DNA from: Bimastos eiseni
Taxonomy: Eukaryota > Annelida > Clitellata > Crassiclitellata > Lumbricidae
Direction: 5' to 3'
Assembly (NCBI GenBank): GCA_959347315.1
Contig: OY365807.1
Coordinates: forward strand, 15,512,874-15,576,873
Length of the DNA: 64,000 nt
The notes beneath the pieces are model-generated. The model was not told the DNA's origin and ran no database searches. It was given only the letters and a program-made list of their open reading frames with translations. Of the stretch, positions 1 through 13,060 are shown piece by piece (position 1 is the stretch's first letter; each line of letters begins with the position of its first letter). Position numbers and translations under genes: made by a program.

Positions 1-2309
1 TGTATCTATGATTGAATGTCGATATATGTATCTCTGTATGGATATGTATGGATGAATGACTTATGCGTGTATGTGTGTGTGAGTGCATCAGTGTACGTAT
101 GCATTTATATTTAATTATTGCTGCTGTTGCTGTTATCTCTTTTGTCGATGCTGTTGTTTTGTTGTTGTCATTTTATGATTGATAAAGTGCAATGCACTGA
201 CGTTCGCCATGGTGGGGTGAGGGTGAAGTACCTAGTGCACCTGACGAACTTCCAGTGTGATAATGAGACAGTATTTAGTTGGTTTCCAGGCCATCTGGGG
301 CGAAGACCAACGACCTGGAGAGTTTGAATTTTCAGTTTCGCATTAGTGTTTTCAACTTAATATGACTAGGTTGAAATCATCAATGTTCTGAGAAATAATA
401 CATAATCGTTTTCTACCTTTCTTATGGTTTTCAATATAAGAAATCAAATAACCAAGTACTTACCGAACAAATACTGTATTTTTAGCTCTAAATTCAGTCA
501 CTTTAAAGTCTTTACAGTTTTAAGTTTTCATTCAATTTCATGGTATTGTTATAATCATTCATTGTTATACTAGGCCTAAGCAGTAGCAGTAGTAAGCCTA
601 TCCAGTTGTCAATTGCTTCATTCCAAGTCAACTTAGCTGAGGCCTCTCAATATCTGCTGTAGATGTTGAAATGTTCTTTTTTCATGATTTGCTGATTCGT
701 TTAAGAACTGGTCATGCAACACGGAACATGCGGGTTCGATTCCACTCTGAGACAAACAAGACTACACGCTGGTCATCCTGTCCATTCATGCATTCATTCA
801 TTTTGGTGATGCAAAAAATGCATGGAGTTTATTATCTGATCTTGATGCTGTACCAAGTTTAGCCTTGAACCCATCATATTATCTCAGAGCATTGTGTGTC
901 CTTGCTTCATATTTTTCTGACTTCAGACGTCTGTCCTGCTGGGAGGGTACGTTCTTCCCTTCTACGATCCTATCTTCTGCGGCTCAATAGAAGCATTGAT
1001 GTGATAGGTCCAATATGCTATTACACGAATATATACTCTGGCCTAGTTTTACCCTTAATTTATTCTGTATGCCATTGACACCATACGATTCGAACCTAGC
1101 ATTCTGTAATAACGTAAGGAGCCTTCCACTACATTGAATGAAAACCCGAAGTCTATCATTGCGCGATCTTTCTTCATGACTCCAGCCCAGGTTGTCCTAG
1201 TGCGACAACGCGTCCATCCCCAATCCTTCCGGGGTTTTGTTCGTGGTGGCCCCAGAGGTGTTACCTCCAACCTCTGCAACCGCTGACAGTCAAATGAACG
1301 TTGCAACGTGGTTTGGCTCAGCAACACCAGAGAAACCTATATATCCGTCTCTATCCGCCCGCAAGAGGTCTTTAAAGCATTGTCCGCACTTGATATGTGT
1401 CTACAAAGACTATCCCGATAGAGACGCCTAACCCAGCTTTATGAAGTAGGCCTAACAGTTGCATTAGGCCCCTATATATTGTGCAACTAAACGCATATCC
1501 TCAGATTTGCCGATTACAATTACAATTATTACAGATACATACCGACCTGCATGGTGAATGTTTTCGTAATTGTAATTTTAAGAGCAGTTACATAGCGCCA
1601 GGTCTCAGAGATAATGTTACACGGTGTCGAAAATTATTGTAGAGATAGCAGGTAGGCCTAAGTTTTCGGGTGAAATTCGCAAATTGTGTGGTTTGACATC
1701 TCTGCAGTAAGGTTAAACCGGTTAAAATGGTGGCGTCTAATATAGTACCTTGGACGGATTATTGACCCGGATATGAGCGTGTGCTAAGTTCGTATGTGTT
1801 CGCCCGAGCGTCGACCTGGAGGAATGTCTTCTTATCAGCTGAAGCATAGATGTGGGAAGGAAGGAACTAGTGCTTAGACCGGATGCACGCATCTCATAAT
1901 GCCTTCCAATTCCTCGGAATCAGGCAGTCACACCGCCGGATATGTCAATATCCAGAGGGCCATGGATATATATATATATATAAATATATATATACTGCTC
2001 TTTATCACATTGTTAAACTAGTGGGTATAAACGCACGAGTAATGTTTTAAATTGCGCCTTTGAAAACTGTGGCGCTATATGATTTATCTCCCGCTCAGTG
2101 GGTTTAGTTGGTGCATCTGGTTTGGTCTTGGGTTTGATTTTTTTCGATTGTTGCCGCATCTTGCATGGTGAGATGTTGCTTTGTATTCTATTGTTGTATA
2201 TTTCTATGTGAAGCTGTGGTGGCTGTGATTATCCAAACCCTGTTGTGAAAAAAGAAAATGCGCTTTCCTAAAACTGGGCTGTGCTTTAGAAAATCATCCG
2301 AGTGCCTTG
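1..2309. other. No gene seen
   Basis: Unassigned sequence. A B-box-like GGTTCGATTCC at about 733 may be a SINE relic. TAGGCCTA motifs occur at 571, 1447 and 1653, and TAGGCCCCTA at 1465. Confidence 0.5.
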
Positions 2310-2446
2310 TATATATATATAATATATATATAATATATATATAATATATATATAGTATATATATAGTATATATAATATATATATAATATATATATAATAT
2401 ATATATAATATATATATAATATATATATAATATATATATATATATC
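2310..2446. repeat. 11-bp AT minisatellite
   Basis: Tandem AATATATATAT units with occasional AGTATATATAT variants. Long Tyr/Ile open frames here are repeat artefacts. Confidence 0.9.
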
Positions 2447-2954
2447 CTGGGGCTTATTATGGCCTTCCCCAAGTGTGAGATAAATAATATGGCGCCAGAC
2501 GGTTTTCAAACCGTCATTTGACACACTGTATACACACGCATGCGCATAGAAGGATGTAAAGAGGGACAGACATGTTTATGTCGCAAATATGTATATATAT
2601 ATATATTTGTATATATATATATATACACACACTGTGTGTATAAGTAAGGTCGATTGCAACTAATATATCAGCATTCGATGTGTTTGCATCAACACAACTC
2701 TCTATCTGTTATGTCTGCGATGTGTCTCAACAAAATTATATAGGCTACATACATACATAAATCTTGATATATATATATATAAGTATATATATATACTTGC
2801 ACATTGAAATACATTTTAAAGAGTTAATATACTTATGGCTTAAGTTGTCGTGTATGTGTCTATATATGTCTGTGTGAAAGCATTTGCGAACGCTAAGACT
2901 TTAGCGGACAAAGTGGTTGTCTTCATCTTCTCTACAATATTAGACAGACATCTG

Positions 2955-2956
<2 letters not shown>

Positions 2957-3013
<57 letters not shown>
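2957..3013. repeat. (TC)n microsatellite with decayed CT-rich continuation
   Basis: A pure TC run, followed to about 3120 by interrupted TCTC/TGTC sequence. Confidence 0.97.
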
Positions 3014-3018
<5 letters not shown>

Positions 3019-3124
3019 AGTCTCTCTGTCTCTCCGCCTCTTTGTCTCTGTGTCTCTGTCTATCTATCTCTCTATCTCTCTGTCGCTTTCTCTCTCGCTC
3101 TCTCTCGTTCTCGCTGTCTTCGTG

Positions 3125-4860
3125 TCTGCCTTTGTCTGTATCTGTTGACAAAACTAAGATTAAGAGGTCCTGTCTTGGCAACGACCTTCAGCCTGTCTTG
3201 GCAACGACCTTGATACAGTCTCAGCAGTGACCTTGGTCTTGATCTCGTTGCTTTGACAAAAACCAAGGAGTCATTTATGTGATTGATCTGAAAATGGAGA
3301 TATCTATAAGTGTCTGACGTCGGCACTCAGAGCAATGTCTGGAATTCCAGACATAATTGCGCTCCTTGAGGCAAATTGTTCTCATTAGTCAGAAACTGTC
3401 TAGCGGACAATCAATCACTTATCCCTGCAATCGAGATATTTGAGTGACATTTTATATTAATCAGAGAAAATTGTCTAACAGTAGGTAAGGCACTGGAACT
3501 GCTTTGCCACGAGACAGTCAATGAGCGTTCTAGCCACATGCACATCGGAGCGAGTCTGACTGATGTAAGTAAGTAAGTATATTCTAAGTTAAAGCAGTCG
3601 CAGAGGGGCCGTACATTTTGGTCTACAGACCTCATGTATACGCTGTGTGTCTGTAAGGCTTATATAGCCAATGCCAAGACGTTTTGAATTCTAATTCTTA
3701 TTTAGCATTCAAATGATGTCTGAACTAACCAGGAGGAGAGAGGAACCCTGTTGACCAGCCACATTATGCTCGCTATTAGACACATGTATGCCTAAAGAGA
3801 CTAAATTTGGATTATTTGCAAGGGAACAAATCAGGATAGACGGTCAATGCGTTCCAGATTTTAAATGATTGATTATAGTACACAGCTTCATCGTAGCTAA
3901 TTCAATGCGGAATTCTCAAATCCTGTCAACTCAGCCTTGACCATTAGTCACCTATTGTTTCCGCCTCTGAGATTACAATAGCTATTGCTCTCGTGTTCCG
4001 TGCACCCAGGCTCTCCCAACCATATAGTAGATTGACCAAAATAATATAAAGTCATCGATTCCGTTGAGAATGGGAGAGAAAGGGGTTGGTCCATACATAC
4101 TCAACGCCGCACTGATGATCATCTACCTGACTACCTCTACCCCTCACAGTCACTCAACGTCAACCCAAATCAATATAACTGCACAATCACATCCAAGGCA
4201 GAAGTTATCCCAACACAGACCACATAACCTACACGAATCCACCCTGCCCCGCCAACTCATGAACACACCACCAGCCGCCCCCTACCCAAATCTCGGATGA
4301 CGAAGACTTCCTTCGAAGAACCCTTTCTCAAATGGTTATTTTCAGAAGCCATAGACAGCCGACAGCGCCATCTCTCGCTCGAAGCAGCAGAGACAGCAGA
4401 AGCCTAACAGAGACGTCGGCCGTCTTCGTCCATTACTCTCGCGCTCTTACTACTGGCGACCAGGGTAAACTGTGAATGGTCGAAGAAAGGCTATGCAGAC
4501 AAATTAACACGTGTATACATCAGTTGGAACTGTTTGTATACAAGGTTGCATACAGTCGGCGCCAGTCCGAAAGAAATGTCTCAATGAAGAAGACACTAAA
4601 GCCCTGGGAGCTTTTAACCGAAATGTCTCGATGCAGCGAACACTATTCAGTCTATTCGCCGTAGAACACGACGCAGACATTCTTAAACATGATGAGCGCC
4701 TCTTTTGTGTATAAAATCAATCCATTGATATCTTACTATGGTAATCAATTTATTCTAAAGGATTTTCACTTTCATATGTGCTGTCCATTCCTAACCGTGA
4801 ATCTGCTTCTGTTTCTGTTACTTACGCAAGTAATGACATAGAATAAACTTTGCATGACTT
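3125..4860. other. No gene seen
   Basis: Unassigned. Short open frames only, without recognisable similarity or splice structure. Confidence 0.5.
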
Positions 4861-5420
4861 ACTCATTGATGATGAGGACGATGACGACGAAGAGGGATAA
4901 ACGGAGGAGGAAGAGGAAACGGAGGAGGGGGAGATGGCAGACGTTATCAGCGACATCTGCCGACACCAAAGAGGGCAGGAGGAAGAGGAAGCGCTCTAAA
5001 ATAAAATGAAGTCAGAGCTAATAATGATAATATCGCAACTACCTACACTCCTGAGCTCTAAATATTACTGCTGTAGCTATTATGATTACTATTATCATTA
5101 TTCTTATTATTAGTAGTAGTAATTTTGTTTTCGTTATTGTTATTATAATTATTAACATCGTTATTATTATTATTTTCATTACTGTAATTGAAATATTAAT
5201 CATTATTATCATCATCATTTTGTCATCATCACGATCATTATTACTCTTACTATTATAATAATTATCGCCATCGTCATCATGATCATCATCATCAACATTT
5301 GGTAATAGTGGAAGTAGTCGCAGTGGTAGTGGTAGTATGATAATAACGATGACGATGATGATGTTGATGATGACGACGACGACGCTGACGACGACGATAA
5401 TGACGAAAACGATGATGATA
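4861..5420. repeat. Trinucleotide-rich stretch (GAT/GAC/GAG and ATT)
   Basis: Degenerate GATGATGAC, GAGGAAGAG and ATTATTATT-type runs. No coding similarity is seen. Confidence 0.8.
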
Positions 5421-5697
5421 TGTTGTTTCGGTTATCGGTTATCAGAGGGCCTCTTTATTCCCCGGAACGAAACATGAGGCTGAATATAGTTATCGGTGTT
5501 TACTAGTCATTGTTATGGCAAAATTTCATCTTGGTCGTTGATTTCTTTTTCCTGTTTCGGTCGAACTGTTGCGATGAATCCGTCGTCTAACGTTCGTCGT
5601 TTGTTTGGTTCTGGAGCTGAATTGGATTCCATTCCGTCTCCCATTGCAAAACCAACCGATCCAGAGCTTTCGTCATTGATGAAGTCTAAGGAGTAGT

Positions 5698-6290
5698 CTC
5701 CTTCTATTATCGTCCTTCTCCTCTTTCTCCTCCTCCTTCTCCTTCCTCCTTCCTCCCTCTCCTCCTCCAATTCCTTCTCCTATTCTTCCTCCTGTTCCTC
5801 CTCCTAATCGTCCTCCTATTCCACCTCCTATGTTCCTCCTATTATTTCTCCTCCTAGTTCTCCTTCTCCTCCTCCTCCTCCCCTCCTATTCGTTCTGCTA
5901 TTCGTCGTCCTCGTCCTTCTCTTCCTCCTCGTCCTCCCATTCCTCCTCCTATTTCTCCTATTCATCCTCCTCCTTCTATTCCTCCTCCCTTTCTTCTCTT
6001 CTCCAGCCACTTTCTCTATCCATTCATCCGCTTTCTATTCCTATTCTTCTGTTCCTTATACTAGATCCTTCCACTTTTCTTTTTCCATCTCCAATTCCTA
6101 CTATTCTTATTTTTTAATCCTCCTTCTCTTCCTCTGCCTACCCTCCTCTCCATTCTCCTTCTGATTCTCCTCTTCATCAATCTGCCTCGTCCTCCTCTTA
6201 TTCTTCCTCCTCCTCCTCTCCTCTTTCTCTTCATTCTTCTCCTCCTTCGCTGTCCTCTCCTCTTACCGCCTCTCTGCCCCGTCCTGGAGC
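5698..6290. repeat. ~600-bp polypyrimidine tract
   Basis: Almost uninterrupted C/T on the plus strand, dominated by TCC/TTC steps with sparse A/G. It could form triplex (H-DNA). Serine-rich and arginine-rich frames here are compositional. Confidence 0.9.
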
Positions 6291-6512
6291 CATTTCACTT
6301 TACAATAAACACCGCAATTGAATTACTGCGCCTCTATATCCCTCTCGCTCCCCCTGCTTGCCTCCGGGTTTCCACCCCCACCCTAAACCGCCCCCTCCTC
6401 CCCGTTGCAACCCAGCTCTTCTGCTCAACGTAACTCGGTCGTCTGCTTACAACAAACGGCGCGCGCCATTTCGTATTTACGCCAAAGGCAGACGAAGATT
6501 ATAAACAGTCGG

Positions 6513-6782
6513 ACCAGGACCGCGCAACAGACCAGGACCACGCAACAGACCAGGACCACGCAACAGACCAGGACCACGCAACAGACCAGGACCACGCAAC
6601 AGACCAGGACCACGCAACAGACCAGGACCACGCAACAGACCAGGACCACGCAACAGACCAGGACCACGCAACAGACCAGGACCACGCAACAGACCAGGAC
6701 CACGCAACAGACCAGGACCACGCAACAGACCAGGACCACGCAACAGACCAGGACCACGCAACAGACCAGGACCACGCAACAG
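6513..6782. repeat. 18-bp minisatellite, 15 near-identical units
   Basis: The unit ACCAGGACCACGCAACAG occurs 15 times head to tail over exactly 270 bp. The first unit has one substitution, and a decayed unit follows at 6783-6800. All six frames are open because the unit is a multiple of 3 and has no stop. Confidence 0.97.
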
Positions 6783-6800
6783 ATCAGGATCAACCGACGA

Positions 6801-8529
6801 AAACCTCACAGACTCACTCTCCTCTATCAACGCTTGAGTGATGACCGCGCGAGCGTCACTCTGTGTCGATGGCGCCCCTCGTGAGCGGAAAATTAACGAT
6901 GAACCGACCATTAGACAAAAAGAAAAGAGCAGAAGATGCGGTTGTATAATCGTTGGGGCGTTGGTGGTGGTACGCCATTGCAGCCAGCGGTGGCGTGTGG
7001 TGGTATGACGGTGGCAGGCTGTGGTTTATTTACAGAAGAGATTTCCAGATGGCGCTTCTCGTTGAAACTTGCTTGAACCGATCTTCCCGTTTTCAACGGT
7101 CGACCCTCGAGATCAGGAGCCAAGAAAAAAAGACTGAGTGGCATTGTATGCCGTACGATCTTTGATTGAGAAGGTTCGAAAAAGCGCAGACCGTTAAATA
7201 AAGTGTCTTCAGATTTATTGGAGCTTTGTATACTGTCATGCGTAATGTAAGCCAAACGGGTAGCTGATCCCCTGCGGCGTTTGTCAATTGGGTGGCAGTT
7301 TGGCGCCGTGGATACAAATCCTGGCAGGAGATGCGATTGTGTGATCGGGTATTCGAATGTCAAGCAACACTTTTTAATATCGCAAGATCTGCGTTTAGCA
7401 TTCATATACAGACTCCAAGATTTACATGGCGAAATGAGTTCAATCAATCAATCAATCAATCAATCAAAAATCAAATAGTTGGCCCTGATGGTCAGGTTTT
7501 AAAATGTCTCGATATAAACAGACGCACATGGATACATCATACATGTATGTAAAACATTACTATAGAGATATGCATAGAGAAACACGCAGACGTACCAAAG
7601 AACAAACGTATACATAGTTTACATACATTTATATATACATACATGCATGATGCATGCATACATGCATAGGCCTACTTGGCTACTACATACGTACTACCCA
7701 TTAGGCTCACATGCATATGTACGCACGTATGTAAGCCTAATGGATATTAAGTACATGATTATGTAGCTCATGTGCGTACGTACGCATTTAGGTATGCATA
7801 CACATGTTGCATAAATGCATGCATAGAGGTGTACATGCGTATTTCATGTTTGCATACGTGTACGCTAACATCATACGTAAACGCACTCAAATACTTTCGT
7901 AAACCATGAATGATGGCCTGAAAATATGAGCGGCATGCGCGCATTATCTTTATTGAGAACTGAATGCATTCCGTTATTTTTCCATTCAGCAGCAGCTGAA
8001 TTGCTTCCTTCTTCCTTGCGACCAATGAGCCATCATCATGAATATCATTATTACACGAAGATTTATAAAGAGCAAGTTTATATAACTAAATTACATTGGC
8101 TCTAACAACAGATCCTCCTCTGCTTATAGTCTGCAGATTCAGTGAACAGGTTACTCTTACTTACTCCTTCTTTATCCTACCTATTCATATGCGATGCTGG
8201 TGATCGCTGCGTGGCGCCACTGTCTTCCTTGTATTATATAATAGACTTATAGAGTCGCTGGAAACGCGTCTCCATGACGACGACGACGACTGATAAAGTA
8301 AGCATGCATGACGTCTGTATGTATTTCCGCTGCCGATGACAACAGTTAGGCCTACTAATCATGCCCAGATTTTTAACAAGCACAGAAATCCATGCACTAA
8401 GTAGTTTGACCCCTCCATATTATTATGTGTGTTTATATATATATAAACATATACATAAATAAATATATATAGACCTAGGCGATCACATTATGTAGGCCTA
8501 TTTGTATTTGTATCTGAGAATTTATATAG
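6801..8529. other. No gene seen
   Basis: Unassigned. TATA/CATA/TACG-rich low-complexity sequence at 7550-7870; TAGGCCTA at 7667, 8347 and 8493. Confidence 0.5.
7440..7467. repeat. (CAAT)n microsatellite
   Basis: About seven CAAT/AATC units. Confidence 0.9.
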
Positions 8530-10303
8530 CAAGTGGCGGATCCAGATGGGTGCCGTAGGTGCCATGGCTCCACCAATGTTCAATAAAAAATTAAAGAATT
8601 GATCAGGTTTCAATCAAGAAGGTTAGCAAAATATTACATTTTCCCTTAAAATTAACCAATTTAACCGAATCTATTATCAGAGCCTATAGGCGTTCTCTGC
8701 GCTGGTCTATGTGATGTTAACAGTCATTTCATACAAGTGATTTACATCAGTTAACAAAACAATGAACAGCAATCCGAAATAGTCGCCAGTGGCGGCCCCA
8801 CACGCAAGTGTGAAACTAACCAACGGGTTCCCATCGACAACGGACAACTAGCCAGAGTTGTATGGTCTCGAGACAGTGTCTCGGTCTCGAGACAGTTTTT
8901 TTAGTGTCTCGGTCTCGGAAGCCTGCTGTCTCGGTCTCGGTCTCGAGGTAATGTCTCGAATTTTTAGAAACTGTCTTGAAATGAATGTCTTGTTCTGTCT
9001 CGAACAAGAGGTCTCGATAAGTTTCGCGTGAACTGTCTTAAAATCTTGCGCGGCAATATAAAAACTGTTCTCAGGAATTTGTGCTATATACATTATAAGT
9101 TTGAAATTTAAATTACAAATAAACATTATTCCTGAAAACTGATACATTAGCTTTTTACGGCATTTTATATAGGATCACTTGTCTTTTACTGTCTCGTACT
9201 GTCTTGAACCTAATGTCTCGGTCTCGGTACCTCACTGTCTCGGTCTCGGTCTCGGCACCTCACTGTCTCGGTCTCGTCTTGGTCTTGAAGTTTCAAGTCT
9301 TGCATACAACACAGCAACTAGCACGGATGTTGGAAGTCTTTAGACAAAGTTTCGTCGAAAGGGTAGAGCGACGACGACCGTAGACATCGCTCGCAATCAC
9401 GGTGACGATGTCGACGAGTAGTCCTTCACTGGCGTCGTGCACTCTCAGATATTCGTCGAGGCACAAGGAGGACGGACGTTCGTGTAGAAAAGGCATTCTT
9501 CGTGTGTGAATTGGTCGGTGGATTGAATAGCAGCCTCTGACTATCGGTAGACCGTAGAGGTCAATCCAATGACCGCGTCAGCCGCCCTTTAACGAGGCGA
9601 AAATACTAGGCTATGCGTCTAAACTCTAAAGTATGGGTCTTAGTGCAATCACATGGCCATTGGCCAAGGCAAATTACGAGCAAAATAAATATATATTAAT
9701 GAACGTACAAACTCCTTGGCAAAGTCGACGAATAAGTCCGGTACGTAAATCTAGCACTAAAAAATTACAACGCGTTCGAAGTTACTGAGCAAATACTGCA
9801 TTCAGATAAAAAATATCCGTTGAAATGACGAACCAACTTATCAATAAACCGACATAATAATTATGCTCAGCTAGTGTAAAGTTGCGCTATAGCCTAGAGC
9901 ATGGATCAATTTCTATTAACAAAACGCTTCAAATGCGAGTTAAAACTTTGGCAAATAAGAATTGGGAAATGTTATTTCTTTTCATTCATAGATATAATAA
10001 ATTTATTGTGCGATTCTAAAGACTATTTTTATTTATATTATTTAAATACTAATACACTATTCACTGTAGAATCGCTGAAACCCGAATCATCGAAAATTAC
10101 ACTGACAGAAGAAAGACTGAATGGTCTGGTAATGAAATTTATTCACAGGAAAATATCTCACTGTGCCCCGAAGGCAAATATCGATAATAATTGAGGAGGT
10201 GATGCGCTCGGGCACCATTTTTCATTTTTTCAATAGGCCTACTACTTGCCCAACTTTCAGACCATAGCATCCTCCCCATATCAAATTCATGGATCCGCCA
10301 CTG
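8530..10303 (+). mobile_element. Internally deleted hAT transposon with transposase remnants
   Basis: Inverted termini share AGTGGCGGATCCA (left at about 8531; right at 10291-10303 on the other strand). The flanks are TATATAG-rich on both sides, so a target duplication is likely, but its exact register cannot be fixed in AT repeats. An open frame at 9901-10193 begins MDQFLLTKRFKCE, like the N-terminus of ZMYM1/Zaphod-type hAT transposases, and ends near LTEERLNGLVMKFIHRKI, like the conserved hAT dimerisation-domain end. The middle of a transposase is missing, which suggests a deletion derivative. A younger MITE (8853-9314) is nested in it. Confidence 0.7.
8853..9314 (+). mobile_element. hAT-like MITE, family 1 copy A, with TCTCGG arrays
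   Basis: A 462-bp element bounded by the perfect 8-bp duplication CAACTAGC (8845-8852 and 9315-9322). The left end is CAGAGTTGTATGGTCTCGAG; the right end, reverse-complemented, is CTGTGTTGTATGCAAGACTT. Subterminal arrays of GTCTCGGTCTCG occur at 8867-8955 and 9190-9285, with an AT-rich core between. No transposase frame. It is inserted inside the larger hAT-type element 8530-10303. Confidence 0.9.
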
Positions 10304-10430
10304 TATATATAGCGTATCTTTCGGTGTTAGCTACTCTATATGGCACGTGTCTACCTGCATTAATTGTATATAATATAGGTGTAAATCTTATCAGTTAATT
10401 GGGCGTCCTGTATATATAAATATAGACCTA

Positions 10431-10556
10431 TATATATATAGTGTATACACTATATATATCATATATATATAGTGTAGGTCTAACATGTGCATGAATAAGT
10501 CTATGAATATATATATATATATTAATAGACTATGATTATATATATATATATTCATA
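10431..10556. repeat. AT-rich nested palindromes
   Basis: TAGACCTATATATATATA at 10431 pairs with its complement ending in GTAGGTCTA near 10482, around GTGTATACAC. A second stem, CTATGAATATATATATATAT (10510) against ATATATATATATTCATAG (ending 10556), lies next to it. Strong hairpin or cruciform potential. Confidence 0.8.
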
Positions 10557-10559
10557 GTT

Positions 10560-12279
10560 TTGGCTTATGATGAGGGTATATTTAGTCGATTTTTACGGGG
10601 CAGATTGAACTCAGTGACCTGGAACTAATAATAATACGATATGATTTTAATAGATGGCTTTCACCGGGCCAACGGGTGCTCTGCTAGATTTTTATTGTCG
10701 ATGTTTTATGGCCGAACGAAAGACGGCGTCGCCATTAATGACCGTATAAAGGAAGTCAGATGACTATTCAATCTGTTACGTCTAATCTAATCTACTCTGA
10801 TCCATTGAATTCTTCTATAGCGCCGTTAAAGCAATGAAGCTTTAAGTGAAGTCGTAGTCAAATCCACAGTGCATCCATTAGAGAAGTCAAGTCGAAATCC
10901 GATAAGTCACGAGGAGAGTCGGAATAATTCGAGAAGATGGTCTGGAGGGTGAAAGCAACTGAGCGGAAACAGATGATTTCTAAGTTCAGTTCTGAAAGAC
11001 ACCTGATATGACCGACATAATATCAACGCACCAGACCAAAAGCAGTGAATTTCAAAGGCTTGAACTATGAACAGCCACCCACTGATGAAGACGCCCTCAG
11101 TTCGATCCAGTTCTGGAGCGAAGCTATAAGTGAGTGAGTGGAGAGAGAGGTCAGTTGGGTTGAAAATAGCAACGCTTTGTCAACTAAAAGACGACGACAA
11201 TCATTAACAACGCTGGGCATTTGGTGCTATAAGTGCAATACTGGTGTAGTACATTGATATTTTGGGATTTTGTGATGCCAAGTAGTTAAAGCGGGGAACA
11301 ATCAGAGCGGTTGCGAGTTAAGGCAAGACTGAAACATATAATATAGAGTTGCCAGCCAGACGTCCAGTAAAAAGGAGACGTGTTCTCCTTTTTGGCCTTA
11401 TGGCCTCTGTCCGGAGTGAAACAGTCAGCACGTCCTCCATTTGTCCTGTTCTTCGACTTCCTGTGTCCTTCTTATGCAAGCGGTTTCAAACGGTGGTACC
11501 GGCAACGTACGTATGACTATAGTGTAGTTTATTCCAAATCTAACATGCGTTTTTTTTCTTTACATTATTACATTTCCTTACATTTTTCATGTGTTTGAGC
11601 TCACCCCTCTTTGTCTAAATATATCAAAATGAAATCATCTCAAAACAAGCACCATATCAAAGCTGCGAATATCCTTGAATTCGGGATTTAGCTGATTTAC
11701 ATAGATTTTGATATATCGCCCAAATACCCAGTCGCCATCTAGAACTACTGAACAACGCCGATCGTTGTTATTTTCCACTTATATTCACAGTCAATCAATT
11801 CATAAATAAAAAGAATAACGTTAAATATAGGCCCCTAATTATAAAGTATTAGTCCAAATTAAAATTTTGAAAATAACTATAGATGAAACTTATATGATAA
11901 AAACAACGTTAAATATAAATATTATAGTATTAGTTAAAGCTACAATTTGGGAAAATAAATATTAATGACTGTAAAAACTTGTATTGGGGTGGCAGACTGC
12001 TAATTTCGCCTCTATAGAACATACAGAAGTCACTAGAATCGACGAATTTTGGAAAATCAAATGACCGACTGCAATTAATAAATCAAAGCGACCGACTTAC
12101 GTTCAACAGCTCAAAATCGTCTGATGTTTATTCGGCAAAAGAGAAATCGCTTTTCGGCGTTTGACAAACTGACTGAAACGTGAATCCGGTGCAAAGCCCT
12201 AAGTGCAGAGATTTGTCGAAAAGTACTCTAAGCGCTCTTAAAAATGCGACATATAATCACTGACTATGTTATAGTGACG
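10560..12279. other. No gene seen
   Basis: Unassigned AT-rich sequence; one TAGGCCCCTA at 11828. Confidence 0.5.
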
Positions 12280-13060
12280 ATTCGTTGTCAGTATATAGAC
12301 TCAGACAGGCTAACGAAGTCAGAAGACGGGAAAATAGGAGAGAGAAACTGAGAGAAATGAGGTCAAGAAAGAAGTTAACGAGGGCGAAGCGTCCTAAGAC
12401 AAAGGACGTCGATGAAGAGGTCGAAGGAAAGACGAGGAAAGGAGGAAGAAACCGGAGATGGAAAATCAGGAAGAAGAAAGAGGTAGACTGAAAGAAAACA
12501 TGGATATAGGAAGACGAGTGAGAAGAGAAGTTGTGTGGAAAAGCGTCAAAGTTGTGGAAAGTAAGGAAGAGACTATAGATAATTAGAAGAGAAATATATT
12601 CTGGCAATAAGAAGAATAAGCATGAATAAGCTTAGGGAAGGAGAAGAAAAGATACCGCGAAGAGGAAGAAGGAGCAGAGAGAACAAGAAAATGGTTAGAC
12701 GAAGAGAATATGGTAAAGCAGAAGGAGGCGGAGAAGACAAGGAAGAAGAAGAAGAAAAACTAAAGGAATGCGCGTATAGCACCAGGCTATGGAAAGACGA
12801 GAAATAATAATAAGAAACAAATGGAGAGGTATAAGAGGTGATGATGATGATGATGATAATGATGATTCTTCTTCTTCGTCGTCGTAGTGTCGTCGCCACT
12901 TGATGATGACAATTATGATGACGAAAACGAAAAAGAATAGGAATAGGAAGAAGAAGAAAAGAAAGACAATAATGATAATATTATAATAATAAATAATAAA
13001 AATAATAATAATAATAATAGAAATAATAATAATAATAACAATAATAATAATAAAACCATC
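12280..13060. repeat. Polypurine tract grading into GAT and AAT repeats
   Basis: 12300-12800 is strongly A/G on the plus strand (GAAGA-rich). 12835-12860 is GAT repeats and 12960-13060 is AAT/AATAATA repeats. Arg/Lys/Glu frames here look compositional. Confidence 0.85.

Noticed and set aside
728..745. tRNA gene suggested by GGTTCGATTCC
   Set aside because: Only the B-box is present; no acceptor stem or cloverleaf can be drawn. The same holds for GGTTCGAATCC at about 28113.
2188..2524. Long Tyr/Ile minus-strand frames
   Set aside because: They are read through the 11-bp AT minisatellite; composition explains the open frame.
5513..6117. Arg/Glu-rich and Ser/Leu-rich frames
   Set aside because: Produced by the polypyrimidine tract, open on both strands.
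6405..6911. Repeat proteins TRTTQQ, CCVVLV and LRGPGL
   Set aside because: All are frames of the same 18-bp minisatellite; no start context, splice sites or flanking coding similarity.
8470..8545. Exact 8-bp target duplication for the 8530-10303 element
   Set aside because: The flanks are TATATAGC and TATATATAGC; the AT repeat lets several registers fit, so I only claim a likely duplication.
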